This document shows positions 8,875-16,410 of a stretch of 64,000 nucleotides of DNA, in pieces. The number at the start of each line of letters is the position of its first letter. The stretch's first letter is position 1. The notes beneath the pieces are model-generated. The model did not search any database and was not told the origin of the DNA. It was given only the letters and a program-made list of their open reading frames with translations. Source of the DNA: Nocardioides sp. Arc9.136 (lineage in GTDB: Bacteria > Actinomycetota > Actinomycetes > Propionibacteriales > Nocardioidaceae). Both the position numbers and the translations under genes were made by a program. The DNA lies in the NCBI RefSeq assembly GCF_030506255.1, contig NZ_CP113431.1:3297001-3361000 (forward strand), given 5' to 3'.

Positions 8875-10248
8875 TCAGTTGACCTGGATGCCCGCGTAGG
8901 GGTTGCCGCCGCGCGCCACGAGGGAGCGGCGGGCGAGGAGCGAGCGGGTCTCCATCTGGTCCTGCACCACCGGGTTGTTGGAGTACTTCGGCGGGTGCGC
9001 GTAGAGATAGTCGACCCAGTCGGCGTACTGCTTGCGCACGCCGCCGTCGAAGATCCGCATGACGATCTCGTCGCTGGCCAGCGCGACGCTGGTCCAGTTG
9101 GCCGAGCCGTTCCAGGTGACCTGGGCGGCGGTGTTGCCGCGGTAGTGCCCGCTGACCGCCATCGTCTTCATGTGCAGGTAGCGGTCGTAGACCCCGTCGA
9201 GGTTGAAGTCCTGGGCGATCTGCTTGATCGGGACCGGGCCGCGGCTGGTGTTGCGGAGGATCTGCAGCACGTTGTTGCCGAAGACGGCGTAGACGATCTT
9301 GATGTCGCAGCCGCGCTGCCACATCGTCCGCAGCCGCTCGGCGATGGCCTTGCCGCGGTCGCCGTGCATGGAGGTCTGGGCGATGCGGATCTTCGTCCGG
9401 CCGTTGGTCCCGGTCCCGCCGGTGGCGCCGGCGCAGACGATGTCGTCGAGGTCGCGCAGCAGCGGGTCGGCCTCGGCGCCCTTGCCCCGGTAGGGGTAGA
9501 AGTACGAGGTGTACTTGCCGTGCTCGTGGGACTCGTAGGCCTGCTTGACCGGCTTGTCCCGGCGCATCTGGTCGAAGACGTGCTCGAACTCGCCGTAGAT
9601 GCCGGCCTTGCCGGTGATCGTGTAGACGTCGTTCCACTGGCCGTACGCCGCGAGGTCGGTGGCGTTGTTCGAGCCGTAGATCACGACGTTCTTGGCCTTG
9701 CCGGCCTTGCTGAACAGGAAGAACTTGGTGTGCGCGATGCCGCCGCGGTTGCGGCACGAGCTCACGCACTTGCGCACGTCGCTCCTCATGGCCGCCGAGC
9801 GGTTGGCCTCGTTCTTCTTGAACGCGGCCTGCATCCGGTTGACGCCCTCGTTGACGTTGCTCTTGTTGGCGTTGAGCCGGTCCATGACGACCCGGACCGA
9901 CACGCCGCGGCGGTGTGCCGCGATGAGGGCGTTGGCGATGTCGTCGCTGCGGACGTTCCAGCTCGCGACCCGGATCTTCTCCTGGCCCGGGACGCTCTGG
10001 ATGGTGCGGAGCAGGTGGCCGATGATCCGGCGGCGGGCCGCGGCGTCACCGAGGGGGTTGTTGACCCGGACCCCCTGGTCGGGGGTGTAGCGCAGCGGCG
10101 CCGGCTTGGGCTTCGCCGCGGGCGCGGCGGCCGTCGCGGCGCGCGCCCGGTCGGGCGCGGCGCTGGCGGAGGTGGGCAGGGCACCGAGCAGGCCGGCGAC
10201 CAGCAGCAGGCTGGTCGTCAGCACGGTCGCGGCGGAGAGACGACGCAC
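8875..10248 (-). CDS. Secreted phospholipase D-like protein
   Basis: A 457-residue protein with a clear signal peptide (hydrophobic residues about 9-24, cleavage near SASAAP) and two PLD half-motifs: IAHTKFFLF followed by YGSNNAT, and YLHMKTMAV followed by WNGSANW. The His, Lys and GSxN positions are present in both halves, but the Asp of HxKx4D is Ser in both. Members of the PLD superfamily act on phosphodiesters (phospholipids, DNA) through a His-phosphate intermediate. The protein would act outside the cell; two conserved-looking Cys (RKCVSSC) could form a disulfide. The GTG start is chosen because it opens the signal peptide. It stands apart from its neighbours by 67 and 92 bp. Confidence 0.85.
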   Translation of the reverse strand: MRRLSAATVLTTSLLLVAGLLGALPTSASAAPDRARAATAAAPAAKPKPAPLRYTPDQGVRVNNPLGDAAARRRIIGHLLRTIQSVPGQEKIRVASWNVRSDDIANALIAAHRRGVSVRVVMDRLNANKSNVNEGVNRMQAAFKKNEANRSAAMRSDVRKCVSSCRNRGGIAHTKFFLFSKAGKAKNVVIYGSNNATDLAAYGQWNDVYTITGKAGIYGEFEHVFDQMRRDKPVKQAYESHEHGKYTSYFYPYRGKGAEADPLLRDLDDIVCAGATGGTGTNGRTKIRIAQTSMHGDRGKAIAERLRTMWQRGCDIKIVYAVFGNNVLQILRNTSRGPVPIKQIAQDFNLDGVYDRYLHMKTMAVSGHYRGNTAAQVTWNGSANWTSVALASDEIVMRIFDGGVRKQYADWVDYLYAHPPKYSNNPVVQDQMETRSLLARRSLVARGGNPYAGIQVN

Positions 10249-10340
10249 GCGGGTTCACACTCCGGGGATCGAGGAGACGGACGACGGGTGGCGACGATGA
10301 CCGTCCCGCTCCCGTTCCGGCAGGCTACCCCGCGGCTCGG

Positions 10341-10745
10341 TCAGCCACCGCACTTGCGCAGGGCGTCCTTGTACGCGGCGTCCTGGAGCAGGCCGCCCTC
10401 CGCCTCGCCGATGCGGCCGCCCGGGACGGCCCAGAAGCGGTCGTCGTAGGTGATGAGCGGCTTGCCGAACTCGCAGTAGCGACCGTCGGCCTTCACGCGC
10501 TGCCCGTCGGACCAGCACTCCTGGTAGCCGCCGGGGAGCTGCTCGCCCGCGACCCAGACCTCCGCGCAGTCCGGACCGTCGGCGGCCGGCGCGCTGGGGG
10601 TGCTCGAGCCGCTCGCGGAGGCACCCGAGCCGGTCGGGGCCGAGGGATCGGTGGCCGTCGCGCCCTCGTCCCCGCCGCAGCCGGCGAGGAGGGCGCCGGT
10701 CAGCACCAGCGGCGCGAGCAGGGCTGCGGTCCTCCGTCGGGTCAT
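10341..10745 (-). CDS. Putative lipoprotein, function unknown
   Basis: A 134-residue protein with a lipobox (LTGALLAGC, Cys22), then a Ser/Thr/Pro-rich linker to about residue 57 and a small Cys-containing domain (four Cys after the lipid-anchored one, probably two disulfides). It would be anchored on the outer face of the membrane. Its ATG overlaps the stop of the sulfotransferase-like gene as ATGA (10742-10745). A TAGGGT hexamer 6 nt upstream, inside the end of that gene, could also give it a leaderless transcript of its own. No family recognised. Confidence 0.8.
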   Translation of the reverse strand: MTRRRTAALLAPLVLTGALLAGCGGDEGATATDPSAPTGSGASASGSSTPSAPAADGPDCAEVWVAGEQLPGGYQECWSDGQRVKADGRYCEFGKPLITYDDRFWAVPGGRIGEAEGGLLQDAAYKDALRKCGG

Positions 10746-11836
10746 CCCCGCACCCTACGCCGCAGCAGGCCCCGCCGGCGGGGAGCGGCGCCGGCCTGCG
10801 CCAGGAGCCCGGCGGCGACGGCCGCGGGGTCCACGCCCGCCGGCACGGGGGCGTCCGGGTCGGGGTCGTCGGGCCCGCCGACGACCGGCCGCAGCCCGGC
10901 GGGATCGCCGTGCACCGGGTGCGCGCTCCGCGCGAGGTCGGCGGTCCAGCGGCCGGTCGCCTCCTCGAGCAGGCCGGCGAGCCGGTACGGCGTCCGCGGC
11001 CGGTCCGCGGCGCCGCGGCCGTCCGCGGCGAGCACGCCCTCGGCGTACTCCCGCTTGACCACGCGCAGGTAGGTGTCGCGGTCGAGCCGGCCGGCCAGCT
11101 CGCGGTTGACCGCGCGCAGCAGCGCGACCTCCGAGCGGCCGAGCGAGGGGTTGGCCACGGGCACGGCGTCCGCGTCCACGAGGCCGGGGTCGATCCGCGC
11201 GGCCGCGGCGAACCGCCGCCACAGCTCGGCAGGCGCGGCGCCCGGCTCGGGGCAGACGACGAGGTGCACGCGGGAGGCGGGGACGGCGGTGGACCAGCGC
11301 TCGAGCGCCCAGCCCCAGTCCTGGGCGTGCCAGAAGTGCGGGCGCCGCCCGCCGGCGTCCGGCCCGGCGTCGCGGCCGGTGTCGGCCCGCAGCTCGCCGG
11401 CCTCGACCTCGGCGAAGGAGCGGGTGTCGCCGAGCTTGACCTCCTCCTGCCAGTGCGCGGTGGCCTGGCGGCCCAGGTCGCGGGCCGTGACCACGACGTC
11501 GACCTCCACCCCGGCCAGCGGCGCGAGCGCGGCCGCGACCTGCTCGGGGGTGGCGCCGGCGAGCACCTCGTGGCCGAGGAGGACCGGCCCGTCGTGGGCG
11601 CGGGCGCGGTCGCAGAGGGCGGCCCAGGTTCCGGCCACCTGCTGCTCGGCGAGGCCGAACTTGGCGGCGGAGCCGCGCAGCTCGACCGCCGCCTGGAACA
11701 TCGCGCCGGGCCGTAGGAACGGGTGGAGCACGCCGCCGGCGCGCAGGGCGTCGCGCTGGGTCGCGAGCAGCGACTGGAGGTACGTCGTACCGGTCTTGGG
11801 CAACCCGACGTGGAGGACGACGCGCACGGAGCGCAT
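10742..11836 (-). CDS. Sulfotransferase-like P-loop protein (paralog 3)
   Basis: A 364-residue protein. The N-terminal P-loop LPKTGTTYLQ (residues about 12-21) matches the 5'-phosphosulfate loop of sulfotransferases; ARDLGRQATAHWQEE near 120 and ELWRRFAAAARIDPG near 210 align with the paralogs at 26-1054 and 2673-3980. The C-terminal third is Ala/Pro/Asp-rich and ends in a basic tail. The ATG start at 11836 is used here; a GTG three codons further in (11825-11827) is equally compatible. It is followed, with overlap, by a lipoprotein gene and runs divergently from the MgtE_N/CBS gene. The acceptor cannot be inferred. Confidence 0.7.
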   Translation of the reverse strand: MRSVRVVLHVGLPKTGTTYLQSLLATQRDALRAGGVLHPFLRPGAMFQAAVELRGSAAKFGLAEQQVAGTWAALCDRARAHDGPVLLGHEVLAGATPEQVAAALAPLAGVEVDVVVTARDLGRQATAHWQEEVKLGDTRSFAEVEAGELRADTGRDAGPDAGGRRPHFWHAQDWGWALERWSTAVPASRVHLVVCPEPGAAPAELWRRFAAAARIDPGLVDADAVPVANPSLGRSEVALLRAVNRELAGRLDRDTYLRVVKREYAEGVLAADGRGAADRPRTPYRLAGLLEEATGRWTADLARSAHPVHGDPAGLRPVVGGPDDPDPDAPVPAGVDPAAVAAGLLAQAGAAPRRRGLLRRRVRG

Positions 11837-11893
11837 CCTCCCACCGCGCGCAGCCGGGCGCCCGCGCCCTCGGCGAGCCACTAACCTCGCCTC

Positions 11894-13141
11894 GTGAGCA
11901 CCACCCCCGCGCGCGTCTACGCAGCCCGACTCGTCGGGCTGCCGATCTTCGACCCGCAGGGCGACCAGGTGGCCAAGGTGCGCGACCTGGTGGCGGCCGT
12001 CCGCTCGGAGGTCAACCAGCCGCGGGTCCTCGGCATGGTGGCCGAGGTGTTCGGGCGGCGGCGGATCTTCGTGCCGATGACGCGGGTCACCCACATCGAC
12101 GCCGGGCAGGTCTACACGACCGGCCTGCTGAACATGCGGCGCTTCGAGCAGCGCTCCACCGAGACGCTCGTGATCGGCGAGATGCTCGACCGCGAGGTCA
12201 CCATCCCCTCCAGCGGCGTGCGCGGCACCGTCTACGACGTCGCGATGGAGCAGGCGCGCAACCGCGACTGGGTGCTGAGCCGCGTCGCGGTGCAGGAGCC
12301 GTCCAAGGGGCTGCGCCGCCGCGGCCAGACCCACGTGGTCGAGTGGCGCGACGTCCTCGGGCTGACCCGCCGCGAGGAGACGCAGGGTGCCACCCACCTG
12401 GTGCACGCGCTCAACGAGATGCGCCCGGCCGACGCGGCGAGCATGATCCACGACCTGCCCAAGGAGCGGCGCACCGCCGTGGTGGCCGCGCTGGACGACG
12501 AGCGCCTGGCCGACGTCCTCGAGGAGCTGCCCGAGGAGGACCAGGTCGAGATCCTCAGCGACCTCGACTCCGAGCGCGCGGCCGACGTCCTGGAGGAGAT
12601 GTCGGCCGACGACGCGGCCGACCTGATCGCCGACCTCTCCCCCGAGACCGCCGAGGTGCTGCTGGACCTGATGGAGCCGGCCGAGGCCGAGGACGTGCGC
12701 CGCCTGATGTCGTACGTCGAGAACACCGCCGGCGCGATGATGACGCCCGAGCCGGTGATCCTCGGCCCGGACGCGACCATCGCGGACGCGCTGGCGCACG
12801 TGCGCAACCCCGAGCTGACCCCGGCCCTGGCCGCGCTGGTCTACGTCTGCCGCCAGCCGCTGGAGACCCCGACCGGCCGGTTCCTCGGCGTCGCCCACAT
12901 CCAGCGGCTGCTGCGCGAGCCGCCCTCGACGCTGGTCGCCGGCGCCCTCGACGACTCGATGGAGAACCTCAAGCCCGAGGCCACCATCGACCAGGTCGCG
13001 GCGCACCTGGCGACGTACAACCTCGTCGCGGCGCCGGTCGTCGACGAGAACGGCCACCTGCTCGGCGCCGTCACGGTCGACGACCTGCTCGACCACATGC
13101 TGCCGGAGGGCTGGCGGGACCGGGCGGTGCGCCGTGCCTGA
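11894..13141 (+). CDS. PRC-barrel / MgtE N-domain / CBS-pair protein without membrane part
   Basis: A 415-residue soluble protein. Residues about 10-75 look like a PRC-barrel-type segment (GLPIFDPQGDQVAKVRDLV). About 180-290 is an MgtE N-terminal superhelical domain of repeated DERLADVLEELP-type helices, and 290-400 is a CBS pair ending in VDDLLDHMLPEG. Unlike MgtE it has no membrane domain, so it cannot be a Mg2+ channel itself. Acting as an Mg2+ or nucleotide sensor, perhaps with the membrane protein encoded next door, is an inference from the 8-bp overlap with the DUF1003 gene. TAACCT at 11882-11887, 6 nt before the GTG, indicates a leaderless start. Confidence 0.88.
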   Translation: MSTTPARVYAARLVGLPIFDPQGDQVAKVRDLVAAVRSEVNQPRVLGMVAEVFGRRRIFVPMTRVTHIDAGQVYTTGLLNMRRFEQRSTETLVIGEMLDREVTIPSSGVRGTVYDVAMEQARNRDWVLSRVAVQEPSKGLRRRGQTHVVEWRDVLGLTRREETQGATHLVHALNEMRPADAASMIHDLPKERRTAVVAALDDERLADVLEELPEEDQVEILSDLDSERAADVLEEMSADDAADLIADLSPETAEVLLDLMEPAEAEDVRRLMSYVENTAGAMMTPEPVILGPDATIADALAHVRNPELTPALAALVYVCRQPLETPTGRFLGVAHIQRLLREPPSTLVAGALDDSMENLKPEATIDQVAAHLATYNLVAAPVVDENGHLLGAVTVDDLLDHMLPEGWRDRAVRRA

Positions 13142-13730
13142 GCAGCGCGCCACCAGCCGGCTGGACACGCCCCGCGAGGTCCGGCGCCGCTCCTTCTTCA
13201 CCCGGCGCCCGTCGTACGACGCGGACACGTTCGGGGTCTTCGCCGAGCAGTTCGCCCGGTTCATGGGCACCGCCCGGTTCCTCATCTACATGACGGGGTT
13301 CGTGATCGCGTGGGTGCTGTGGAACAGCCTGGCGCCCGAGGACTGGCGCTACGACCCCTACGCCTTCATCTTCCTGACGCTGATGCTCAGCCTCCAGGCG
13401 TCGTACGCCGCACCGCTGATCCTGCTGGCCCAGAACCGGCAGGAGCAGCGCGACAAGGTGATCGCCGAGCAGGACCGCCAGGCCAACGCCCGCGCGCACG
13501 CCGACATGGAGTTCCTCGCCCGCGAGGTCGCCTCGCTGCGGATGTCGGTCGGCGAGATGGCCACCCGCGACTTCCTGCGCTCGGAGCTGCGGGCGCTGCT
13601 CCAGGAGCTCGACGAGCGGGCCGAGGCGGGGGCGCTGGACCGTGCCGACGAGCACGCCGACCGGCGCCAGGCGCGTGAGGCTCGTCCCACCCCTGCTCCG
13701 GATGACGGGTCCGGCACACCCGCGACCTAG
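13134..13730 (+). CDS. DUF1003 membrane protein
   Basis: A 198-residue protein with two membrane segments (ARFLIYMTGFVIAWVLWNSL and a second at about 82-103, YAFIFLTLMLSLQASYAAPL), then a long cytoplasmic helix rich in Arg/Glu (RQEQRDKVIAEQDRQANARA) and a disordered Pro/Asp tail. This is the DUF1003 arrangement; the function is unknown. Its start overlaps the end of the MgtE_N/CBS gene by 8 bp, so the two are made together and may form one sensor-membrane unit. The next gene, mrp, begins 12 bp later but appears to have its own promoter. Confidence 0.9.
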   Translation: MPEQRATSRLDTPREVRRRSFFTRRPSYDADTFGVFAEQFARFMGTARFLIYMTGFVIAWVLWNSLAPEDWRYDPYAFIFLTLMLSLQASYAAPLILLAQNRQEQRDKVIAEQDRQANARAHADMEFLAREVASLRMSVGEMATRDFLRSELRALLQELDERAEAGALDRADEHADRRQAREARPTPAPDDGSGTPAT

Positions 13731-13733
13731 ACT
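13728..13733 (+). promoter_or_regulatory. Leaderless-type -10 element for mrp
   Basis: TAGACT overlaps the stop codon of the DUF1003 gene and lies 8 nt before the mrp ATG at 13742. Transcription would start at or next to the A of the start codon. Confidence 0.5.
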
Positions 13734-13741
13734 CGGACATC

Positions 13742-14905
13742 ATGAGCACCGGGCTTGTCGACAAGGTCAACGCAGCTCTCGCGACGGTCAACGACCCCGA
13801 GATCAAGCGGCCGATCACCGAGCTGGGCATGGTCGACTCCGTCGAGGTCGACGGCGCGGGCCTCGCCCGGGTCCACGTCCTCCTCACGGTCGCCGGCTGC
13901 CCGCTGAAGGACACCATCAACCGCGACGTCACCGCCGCGGTCGGCCAGGTCCCCGGGATCACCGGCGTGGACCTCTCCCTGGGCGTCATGACGCCCGAGC
14001 AGCGCGCCGGCCTCAAGGACGTCCTCAGCGACGGCAAGGCGCAGCGCGAGATCCCCTTCGCCCAGCCCGGCAACCTCACGAAGGTCTTCGCGATCGCCAG
14101 CGGCAAGGGCGGGGTCGGCAAGTCCTCGGTGACCGTGAACCTGGCGCTGGCCATGGCCGGCCAGGGCATGAAGGTCGGCATCGTCGACGCCGACATCTAC
14201 GGCCACTCGGTGCCGGCGATGCTGGGCGTCGCGGACTCGCGACCGACCCAGGTCGAGGACCTGATCATGCCGGTCCCCACCGCCAGCGGCGTCTCGGTCA
14301 TCTCCATCGGGATGCTCAAGCCACGCCGCGACCAGGTCGTCGCCTGGCGTGGCCCGATGCTCGACCGCGCCCTGGTCCAGATGCTCGCCGACGTCTACTG
14401 GGGCGACCTCGACGTCCTCCTGCTCGACCTGCCGCCGGGCACCGGCGACGTGGCCATCTCGCTGGGCCAGCACCTGCCCGGCGCTGAGGTGGTCGTCGTG
14501 ACGACCCCGCAGGAGGCCGCCGCCGAGGTCGCCGAGCGCGCCGGCACGATGGCCTCGATGATGCACCAGCGCGTCGTGGGCGTCGTCGAGAACATGAGCT
14601 ACCTCCCCTGCCCGCACTGCACCCCCGAGGGCAAGGAGCACCGCCTCGAGGTGTTCGGCGCCGGCGGCGGCGACCGGGTGGCCGAGACGCTGTCGTCCCG
14701 CTTCGGGTACGACGTGCCCGTGCTGGGCCGGATCCCGCTCGACATCTCGCTGCGCGAGGGCGGTGACGTCGGCAAGCCGATCGTCGAGGTGGACCCGACC
14801 GCCCCGGCCGCGCGTCAGCTGCTCCAGGTGGCCTCGACGCTCTCCGGCCGCGGCCGCGGCCTGGCCGGCATGCAGCTGGGGCTCACGCCTGCCGCTAGGT
14901 TCTGA
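13742..14905 (+). CDS. mrp: Mrp/NBP35-type iron-sulfur carrier ATPase
   Basis: A 387-residue protein. Residues 1-95 form a MIP18-family (DUF59) domain (LGMVDSVEV ... VAGCPLKD). Residues 110-360 form a deviant-Walker P-loop ATPase with SGKGGVGKSS, the switch DADIYGHSVP, LLDLPPGTGDV, and a C-terminal CPHC pair expected to bind a bridging Fe-S cluster in the dimer. The role is loading of Fe-S clusters onto apoproteins in the cytosol. A leaderless-type promoter precedes it, and tatB follows after 3 bp. Length and domain order are typical for actinobacterial Mrp. Other names used for the family are ApbC and NBP35. Confidence 0.95.
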   Translation: MSTGLVDKVNAALATVNDPEIKRPITELGMVDSVEVDGAGLARVHVLLTVAGCPLKDTINRDVTAAVGQVPGITGVDLSLGVMTPEQRAGLKDVLSDGKAQREIPFAQPGNLTKVFAIASGKGGVGKSSVTVNLALAMAGQGMKVGIVDADIYGHSVPAMLGVADSRPTQVEDLIMPVPTASGVSVISIGMLKPRRDQVVAWRGPMLDRALVQMLADVYWGDLDVLLLDLPPGTGDVAISLGQHLPGAEVVVVTTPQEAAAEVAERAGTMASMMHQRVVGVVENMSYLPCPHCTPEGKEHRLEVFGAGGGDRVAETLSSRFGYDVPVLGRIPLDISLREGGDVGKPIVEVDPTAPAARQLLQVASTLSGRGRGLAGMQLGLTPAARF

Positions 14906-14908
14906 CCT

Positions 14909-15244
14909 GTGTTCGGGGTCGGGCTGCCGGAGTTCGCGGTCATCGCGTTCGTCGCCGTGCTCGTGTTCGGCCCCGACCGGCTGCCCGACCTGGCCAAGCA
15001 GGCCGGTCAGTTCCTCCGCAAGGCCAAGCAGTTCGCCAACTCCGCGCGTGACGAGCTGCGCAGCGAGCTCGGCCCGGAGTACGCCGACCTCGAGCTGCGC
15101 GACCTCGACCCCCGCGCGATCGTGCGCAAGCACGTGATGGAGGCGATGGCCGACGCCGAGGAGGAGGCCGCCCGTCCCAAGCGCCGCGGCCTGCGCCCGC
15201 TGGTCGACGGCGAGGTCCCGCCGTACGACGTCGACGCCACCTGA
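14909..15244 (+). CDS. tatB: Twin-arginine translocase subunit TatB
   Basis: A 111-residue protein with one N-terminal membrane segment (LPEFAVIAFVAVLVFGPDRLP), the FGPDRLP turn typical of TatA/TatB, then an amphipathic helix (KQAGQFLRKAKQFANSARDE) and a charged tail. TatB receives folded twin-arginine substrates together with TatC; no tatA or tatC gene is in this window. The GTG start fits the membrane segment and has TAGGTT (14896-14901) 7 nt upstream, overlapping the mrp end. A possible Tat substrate, the amidase at 18967-20751, lies 4 kb away. Confidence 0.9.
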   Translation: MFGVGLPEFAVIAFVAVLVFGPDRLPDLAKQAGQFLRKAKQFANSARDELRSELGPEYADLELRDLDPRAIVRKHVMEAMADAEEEAARPKRRGLRPLVDGEVPPYDVDAT

Positions 15245-15259
15245 CCCCTCCCGGGTCAG
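15241..15259. terminator. Short dyad at convergent gene ends
   Basis: A 7-bp stem (CTGACCC / GGGTCAG) with a 5-nt loop. The tatB stop lies in one arm and the stop of the opposing gene in the other. It may be a compact bidirectional terminator, but the stem is short and no T-tract follows. Confidence 0.35.
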
Positions 15260-15795
15260 TCCTCGCGGCTCTGGACAGCGGCGACCGCGGCCGTCGCCAC
15301 CAGGACCGCGCGCCCGGACGCGCCGGTGCGCACCTCGACGAAGTCCGCCCCGACCCGGGCCAGGGTGCCGTCGTGGCCGGACCCGTCGACCACGCGCACC
15401 ACGCACCGCTCCCCCGCGTCGGCGAGGCGGCGCAGCGCCGAGGTGATCCCGAGCCGGGACGTGACCGGCCACGCCACCTCCGGGACCGACCGCGACGAGG
15501 CCCCGTGGACCGCGGTCACGGCCGGCAGGTGGACCACCCAGTCCTGGGCGGGCGCCCGCAGGTGGCACCAGCCGGTGCCCACGCGCTCGAGCGTCCCGGC
15601 GAGCAGGCCCGCCCCGCGCACGTCGAGGGCGAGGTCGGTGTCGAGGGAGGCGACGAGCCGCGAGGCGAGCGTGACCTGCTGGTACTCCGCCCGGCTGCGG
15701 TCGGCCAGCTCGGCGGCGCGCTCGAGGTCGTACGCCGCCTCCGCCTGCTGCTCCAGGTCGTCGAGGACGGCGAACAGCTCGCGCTCCCAGCCCAT
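15256..15795 (-). CDS. Conserved hypothetical protein, convergent to tatB
   Basis: A 179-residue soluble protein. The first 60 residues are an acidic helical region (FAVLDDLEQQAEAAYDLERA). The rest is predicted beta-rich with repeated short strands (WCHLRAPAQDWVVHLPAVTA; DGTLARVGADFVEVRTG), reminiscent of an Sm/SH3-like small barrel, though I cannot name a family. The ATG start has TAACGT (15804-15809) 8 nt upstream, a leaderless pattern. It faces tatB with 11 bp between stops. Confidence 0.75.
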   Translation of the reverse strand: MGWERELFAVLDDLEQQAEAAYDLERAAELADRSRAEYQQVTLASRLVASLDTDLALDVRGAGLLAGTLERVGTGWCHLRAPAQDWVVHLPAVTAVHGASSRSVPEVAWPVTSRLGITSALRRLADAGERCVVRVVDGSGHDGTLARVGADFVEVRTGASGRAVLVATAAVAAVQSRED

Positions 15796-16043
15796 GCCGG
15801 CGCACGTTAGCCGCCCTGCGCACCCGGCGGGCGGAACCGTCCCCTGGGCGCGGGCCGCACGGGCACGCACACACACCGGCGAGGCGGCCCCGGAGCCGGG
15901 TCCCCGCGCGCGGGCGGAGCGGTGAGCACGGTCACGCCGCCACCCGCAGAGGGCTGACCTGCACCGATGCCGGGTACCGGGTCGACACGGCGCTCACCGC
16001 GCCTTTCCCCCGCACGGCATTCCCTGCATCGAAGGAGACACCC

Positions 16044-16328
16044 ATGGAGATCGTGGGCATCATCATCGCCGGTCTGATCATCGGCCTGCTCGGCAAGCTC
16101 GTCGCCCCCGGCGACAAGGACAACATCCCGCTGTGGCTCACGGTGCTCTGCGGCATCGGCGGCGTCCTGATCGGCCTGGGCGTCTACCAGGCCTTCGGCG
16201 GCAACGGCTCCAACGGCATCGACTGGACCCGCTGGATCGTCTCCATCGCGATCGCCGCGGTGCTCGTGGTCCTGGCCTCGACGCTGACCGGTCGCAACAA
16301 GACGCACGGCCGCGCCGCGCACCGCTGA
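16044..16328 (+). CDS. GlsB/YeaQ/YmgE-type small stress membrane protein
   Basis: A 94-residue protein with three hydrophobic segments (IVGIIIAGLIIGLLGKLVAP; LTVLCGIGGVLIGLGVY; WIVSIAIAAVLVVLAST) and a basic tail, as in the transglycosylase-associated / GlsB family of small stress-induced membrane proteins. Despite the older name, no transglycosylase active site is present. A good ribosome-binding site (GAAGGAGA) lies 6 nt before the ATG. The 248-bp gap upstream (15796-16043) holds nothing else I can identify. The gene is monocistronic and convergent with cydB. Confidence 0.85.
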   Translation: MEIVGIIIAGLIIGLLGKLVAPGDKDNIPLWLTVLCGIGGVLIGLGVYQAFGGNGSNGIDWTRWIVSIAIAAVLVVLASTLTGRNKTHGRAAHR

Positions 16329-16359
16329 CCCAGCGCTGCACGAGCAGCACGCACCACGC

Positions 16360-16410
16360 CGGAGGCGTGGTCACCCCCGGGCTAGTGCTCGGGGCGTGAC
16401 CACGCCTCCG
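16360..16410. terminator. Bidirectional hairpin spanning the cydB stop
   Basis: A perfect 15-bp stem (16360-16374 with 16396-16410, CGGAGGCGTGGTCAC) encloses a 21-nt loop that can add a CCCCG/CGGGG inner stem. The TAG stop of cydB (16382-16384) lies in the loop and its last nine codons run into one arm. It serves both converging genes. Confidence 0.7.
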
